A stretch of DNA of 64,000 nucleotides from Kordiimonadaceae bacterium (GTDB taxonomy: Bacteria > Pseudomonadota > Alphaproteobacteria > Sphingomonadales > Emcibacteraceae): assembly GCA_024236295.1 (NCBI GenBank), contig JACKKT010000001.1:124001-188000 (forward strand). Reading direction: 5' to 3'. A program made the position numbers and the translations under genes. Below are positions 61,459 to 64,000 of the stretch, piece by piece. The notes below the pieces were generated by a model. That model made no database searches. It saw only the letters and a program-made list of their open reading frames with translations, and was not told where the DNA came from. Position 1 is the stretch's first letter. Every line of letters starts with the position of its first letter.

Positions 61459-61553
61459 AATTATTGACATAAACCGTTGTTCACAATTTTGTTTATTGCA
61501 AATTAAGCTTATTCCATGCACTGTGATTTGCGCAATATCGGGAGAATGGAGTA
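61459..61553 (+). promoter_or_regulatory. Short spacer before glpQ
   Basis: 95-bp AT-rich spacer with TTGACA (61464-61469), a good -35, though no clean -10 at 17 bp, and GGAGAATGGAG before the glpQ start. glpQT may have its own promoter. Confidence 0.3.
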
Positions 61554-62567
61554 ATGCGTCTTATCACATTAATTTTATCTTTAGTGGTTATTACAATGAC
61601 AACAGCAATTGCCGCAGAAAAAATCGTCGTTGCCCACCGTGGGGCCAGTGGTTATCTACCTGAACATACTATGCCGGCTAAGGCGATGGCCTATGCCATG
61701 GGACCGGATTATATAGAACAGGATGTGGTGATGACCAAGGACGACAGACTGGTCGTGCTGCACGATCATTTTCTTGATCAGGTCACTGATGTACAGGAAA
61801 AATTTCCAAACCGCAAACGGGCTGATGGGCGCTATTATGTGATAGATTTTACTCTAGCTGAAATCCTGACCCTTAATGTGCTTGAGAGATTTCATATTGA
61901 TGAAACCGGTAAAAAGGTTGCCTATTTCCCGGGACGTTTTCCCTTGGGCAAATCAATATTCAAAGTTCATACGCTTGAAGATGAAATTGAAATGATACAG
62001 GGACTTAATAAATCGACCGGGCAAAATATCGGAATATACACGGAATCAAAAAGTGCTGCTTTTCATCTGTCGGAAGGTAAGGACCTTAGCAAAGCCATTC
62101 TGCAGGCATTTAAAAAATATGGTTATGACAGCAAAAACAGCAACGCTTATTATCAGACTTTTGAATATGATGACCTGAAAAGGGTTCATGATGAACTTCT
62201 GCCAGAGCTAGACATGGATATAAAACTGGTTCAGCTTATGGGTGAAGAGGAAGAATATAATGATCTGATAACGAGAGACGGCCTCAAGGCCCTTTCTAAA
62301 TATGCCGATGGTATTGGCCCAAGTATTTCCATGATCACCAAGGCCGATAAGAGTGCAGAAGGTTACCATATTACCGATCTGGTAAAAGATGCACATGATG
62401 CCGGGCTCGTGGTTCATCCATATACTTTTCGTGCGGAACGCTTTGCTATGCCAAAATTTGTGGGCAGCTTTGATGAGCTTCTGGATTTGTTTTATAATAA
62501 AATCGGCGTTGATGGCTTATTCAGTGATTTTCCGGATCGTGCCGTCAGATTCTTACATAAAAAATAA
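61554..62567 (+). CDS. glpQ: Periplasmic glycerophosphodiester phosphodiesterase
   Basis: Signal peptide MRLITLILSLVVITMTTAIA. GDPD motifs: VAHRGASGYLPEHTMPA, EQDVVMTKDDRLVVLHDHFL with metal-binding Glu/Asp and catalytic His, IGIYTESKSAAFHLSEGKDL, and DGLFSDFPDRAV. It cleaves glycerophosphodiesters to glycerol-3-phosphate for GlpT. 337 residues. Confidence 0.95.
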   Translation: MRLITLILSLVVITMTTAIAAEKIVVAHRGASGYLPEHTMPAKAMAYAMGPDYIEQDVVMTKDDRLVVLHDHFLDQVTDVQEKFPNRKRADGRYYVIDFTLAEILTLNVLERFHIDETGKKVAYFPGRFPLGKSIFKVHTLEDEIEMIQGLNKSTGQNIGIYTESKSAAFHLSEGKDLSKAILQAFKKYGYDSKNSNAYYQTFEYDDLKRVHDELLPELDMDIKLVQLMGEEEEYNDLITRDGLKALSKYADGIGPSISMITKADKSAEGYHITDLVKDAHDAGLVVHPYTFRAERFAMPKFVGSFDELLDLFYNKIGVDGLFSDFPDRAVRFLHKK

Positions 62568-62582
62568 AAGGGATTAGTCATC

Positions 62583-63920
62583 ATGATCGGATTTTTAAAA
62601 CCAGCAGCACATATTGAGCCCATTGATGAGGCCAAGGTGGACGGTGAATATCGTCGCCTCAGGATACAGGTTTTTATAGGTATATTCATCGGTTATGCAG
62701 GATTTTATCTTGTCCGGAAAAATTTTACCTTGGCTATGCCATCTTTAATTGAGGAAGGCTTTTCAAAAACAGAATTGGGTTTTGCATTATCCGGTGTTGC
62801 AATTGCTTACGGCGTTTCCAAATTTATCATGGGCAGTGTATCTGACCGCAGCAATGCCCGTTATTTTATGGCGCTTGGCCTTATGGCATCAGCGCTGACG
62901 ATGATTATGATGGGAACGATGGCCTGGGCCACTAGTTCGGTCGCCATAATGTTCACATTACTTCTTATCAATGGCTGGTTTCAGGGTATGGGCTGGCCAC
63001 CTTCGGGCAGGGTGATGGTCCATTGGTTTTCGCCATCGGAGCGTGGGACAAAAATGGCGATCTGGAATGTCGCCCATAATGTTGGCGGGGGCATGGTTGG
63101 CATACTGGCAATCTGGGGAATGAAGATTTTTAATGATTATCATTCGGTTTTTTACTTTCACGGTATGATCGCCGTAACTATTTCCCTATTCATTCTTTTA
63201 ATGTTGCGTGACACACCACAGTCACAAGGACTGCCAACGATCGAGGAATATCACCATAATTACCCGACCGCATTTAAATATAATAAAAGCCATGAGAAAG
63301 AATTTTCAGCGAAAGAAATTTTTCTGGAATATGTGCTGAATAATAAGCTTTTATGGGCAATTGCCGTAGCAAATGCCTTTGTTTATCTGGTTCGATACGG
63401 GGTGCTTGACTGGGCGCCAACTTACCTTCGCGAAGTCAAGGGTTTTTCATTTGATGACAGTAGCTTAGGCTATACTTTCTATGAATGGGCAGGGATTCCG
63501 GGAACCATTATATGTGGCTGGATATCGGACAGATTTTTTAAGGCTCACCGTTCTCCGGTTCTGGTAATTTTTATGGCAATTACAATGATATGTGTATTGG
63601 TTTATTGGCTTAACCCGGCAGGTAACCCGGGCCTTGATATTGCCATGTTGATAGCAATAGGTTTTTTTATATATGGTCCTGTTATGCTGATTGGTCTTTT
63701 TGCGCTTGATCTTGTCCCGAAAAAAGCTGCGGGAACTGCCGCCGGTTTTACCGGACTTTTCGGATATGTTGGCGGGACAGTATCAGCCAATATTGCTATT
63801 GGTTATGCAGTTGATATGGCGGGGTGGGACGCCGGTTTTATGCTAATTGTCGGGTCCTGTATCATATCGATAATCCTGGTATCACTTACCATGAAGGCAG
63901 AAAAAGACGCCCGAAGCTAA
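62583..63920 (+). CDS. glpT: Glycerol-3-phosphate:phosphate antiporter
   Basis: MFS organophosphate antiporter with 12 helices. Markers: GYAGFYLVRKNFTLAMPSLI, GVSKFIMGSVSDRSNARYFM, GWFQGMGWPPSGRVMVHWFS, NVAHNVGGGMVGILA, LVRYGVLDWAPTYLREVKGF. 445 residues. 15 bp after glpQ, so G3P made in the periplasm is imported and oxidised by GlpD. Confidence 0.95.
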   Translation: MIGFLKPAAHIEPIDEAKVDGEYRRLRIQVFIGIFIGYAGFYLVRKNFTLAMPSLIEEGFSKTELGFALSGVAIAYGVSKFIMGSVSDRSNARYFMALGLMASALTMIMMGTMAWATSSVAIMFTLLLINGWFQGMGWPPSGRVMVHWFSPSERGTKMAIWNVAHNVGGGMVGILAIWGMKIFNDYHSVFYFHGMIAVTISLFILLMLRDTPQSQGLPTIEEYHHNYPTAFKYNKSHEKEFSAKEIFLEYVLNNKLLWAIAVANAFVYLVRYGVLDWAPTYLREVKGFSFDDSSLGYTFYEWAGIPGTIICGWISDRFFKAHRSPVLVIFMAITMICVLVYWLNPAGNPGLDIAMLIAIGFFIYGPVMLIGLFALDLVPKKAAGTAAGFTGLFGYVGGTVSANIAIGYAVDMAGWDAGFMLIVGSCIISIILVSLTMKAEKDARS

Positions 63921-64000
63921 GCCCGTAAAATTCTCAATTTAATGAGCATTTTTACTAATGAAACCGACGAATACGGTCCCGATTAAAATTTGAAGATCAA

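Noticed and set aside
1..64000. CRISPR arrays, insertion sequences, prophage or rRNA genes
   Set aside because: No repeated spacer pattern, transposase, integrase or rRNA sequence seen in reading both strands.

Overview
The window looks like chromosomal DNA of an AT-leaning, heterotrophic, probably marine alphaproteobacterium. The support is the uvrC-pgsA-moaD-moaE block, DUF2889 and DUF4169 proteins, TadE/TadG-like pilus proteins, FNR-type boxes and a full-length pyruvate carboxylase. Placement near low-GC Kordiimonadales/Emcibacterales-like lineages is a guess. I saw no IS element, prophage, CRISPR array or rRNA. There is one tRNA gene (tRNA-Cys, minus strand, 29818-29891).

Layout. 1-6170: 5'-truncated gamma-glutamyltransferase, a porin-like barrel, then a secreted cupredoxin followed by a membrane GGDEF/EAL protein. 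6253-7065: first of three tandem-domain universal stress proteins. 7232-18685: an amide/peptide catabolic region with an M20 deacylase, a small 47-codon ORF with its own terminator, a Tat-exported mini protein resembling the N-terminus of molybdopterin hydroxylases, a peptide-type ABC transporter, aldehyde dehydrogenase, SDR and a P1 aminopeptidase. A low-GC membrane gene in the opposite orientation interrupts it. 18817-21841: TadG/vWA gene convergent with two TadE-like genes. 21952-27874: pyruvate carboxylase and a VOC protein between the second and third Usp genes. 27975-32738: TPR protein, soluble PAS histidine kinase, tRNA-Cys, SRPBCC protein, PDZ lipoprotein, and a tandem pair of unknown paralogues.

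32760-43350: PhnA-type protein, M1 aminopeptidase with a small secreted partner, NTF2-like protein, sulfide:quinone oxidoreductase, moaE-moaD-pgsA-uvrC, an AT-rich gap with paired DnaA-box-like sites, folB and a Ca/Na antiporter. 43618-51264: two secreted unknowns, a MarR-GNAT fusion with a perfect palindrome at its promoter, DUF454, a class C serine hydrolase, an M24 peptidase, a zinc-less MDR oxidoreductase and a sterol-desaturase-like protein. 51644-57978: NhaC antiporter, queE-queC, DUF2889, a lipoprotein S8 autotransporter coupled to DUF4169, and a small membrane protein. 58032-63920: an S9-like protein that appears to have lost its catalytic triad, then glpD-glpQ-glpT for glycerophosphodiester and glycerol-3-phosphate use.

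The most notable signals: (1) all three Usp genes have an FNR/Anr-type palindrome at a spacing typical of class II activation, suggesting one oxygen-responsive regulon; (2) the mini molybdopterin-hydroxylase-like protein is translationally coupled to the ABC transporter; (3) the S9 family pseudo-peptidase; (4) the tandem unknown paralogues at 31791-32738; (5) the MarR-GNAT gene with a 24-bp perfect inverted repeat at its start.
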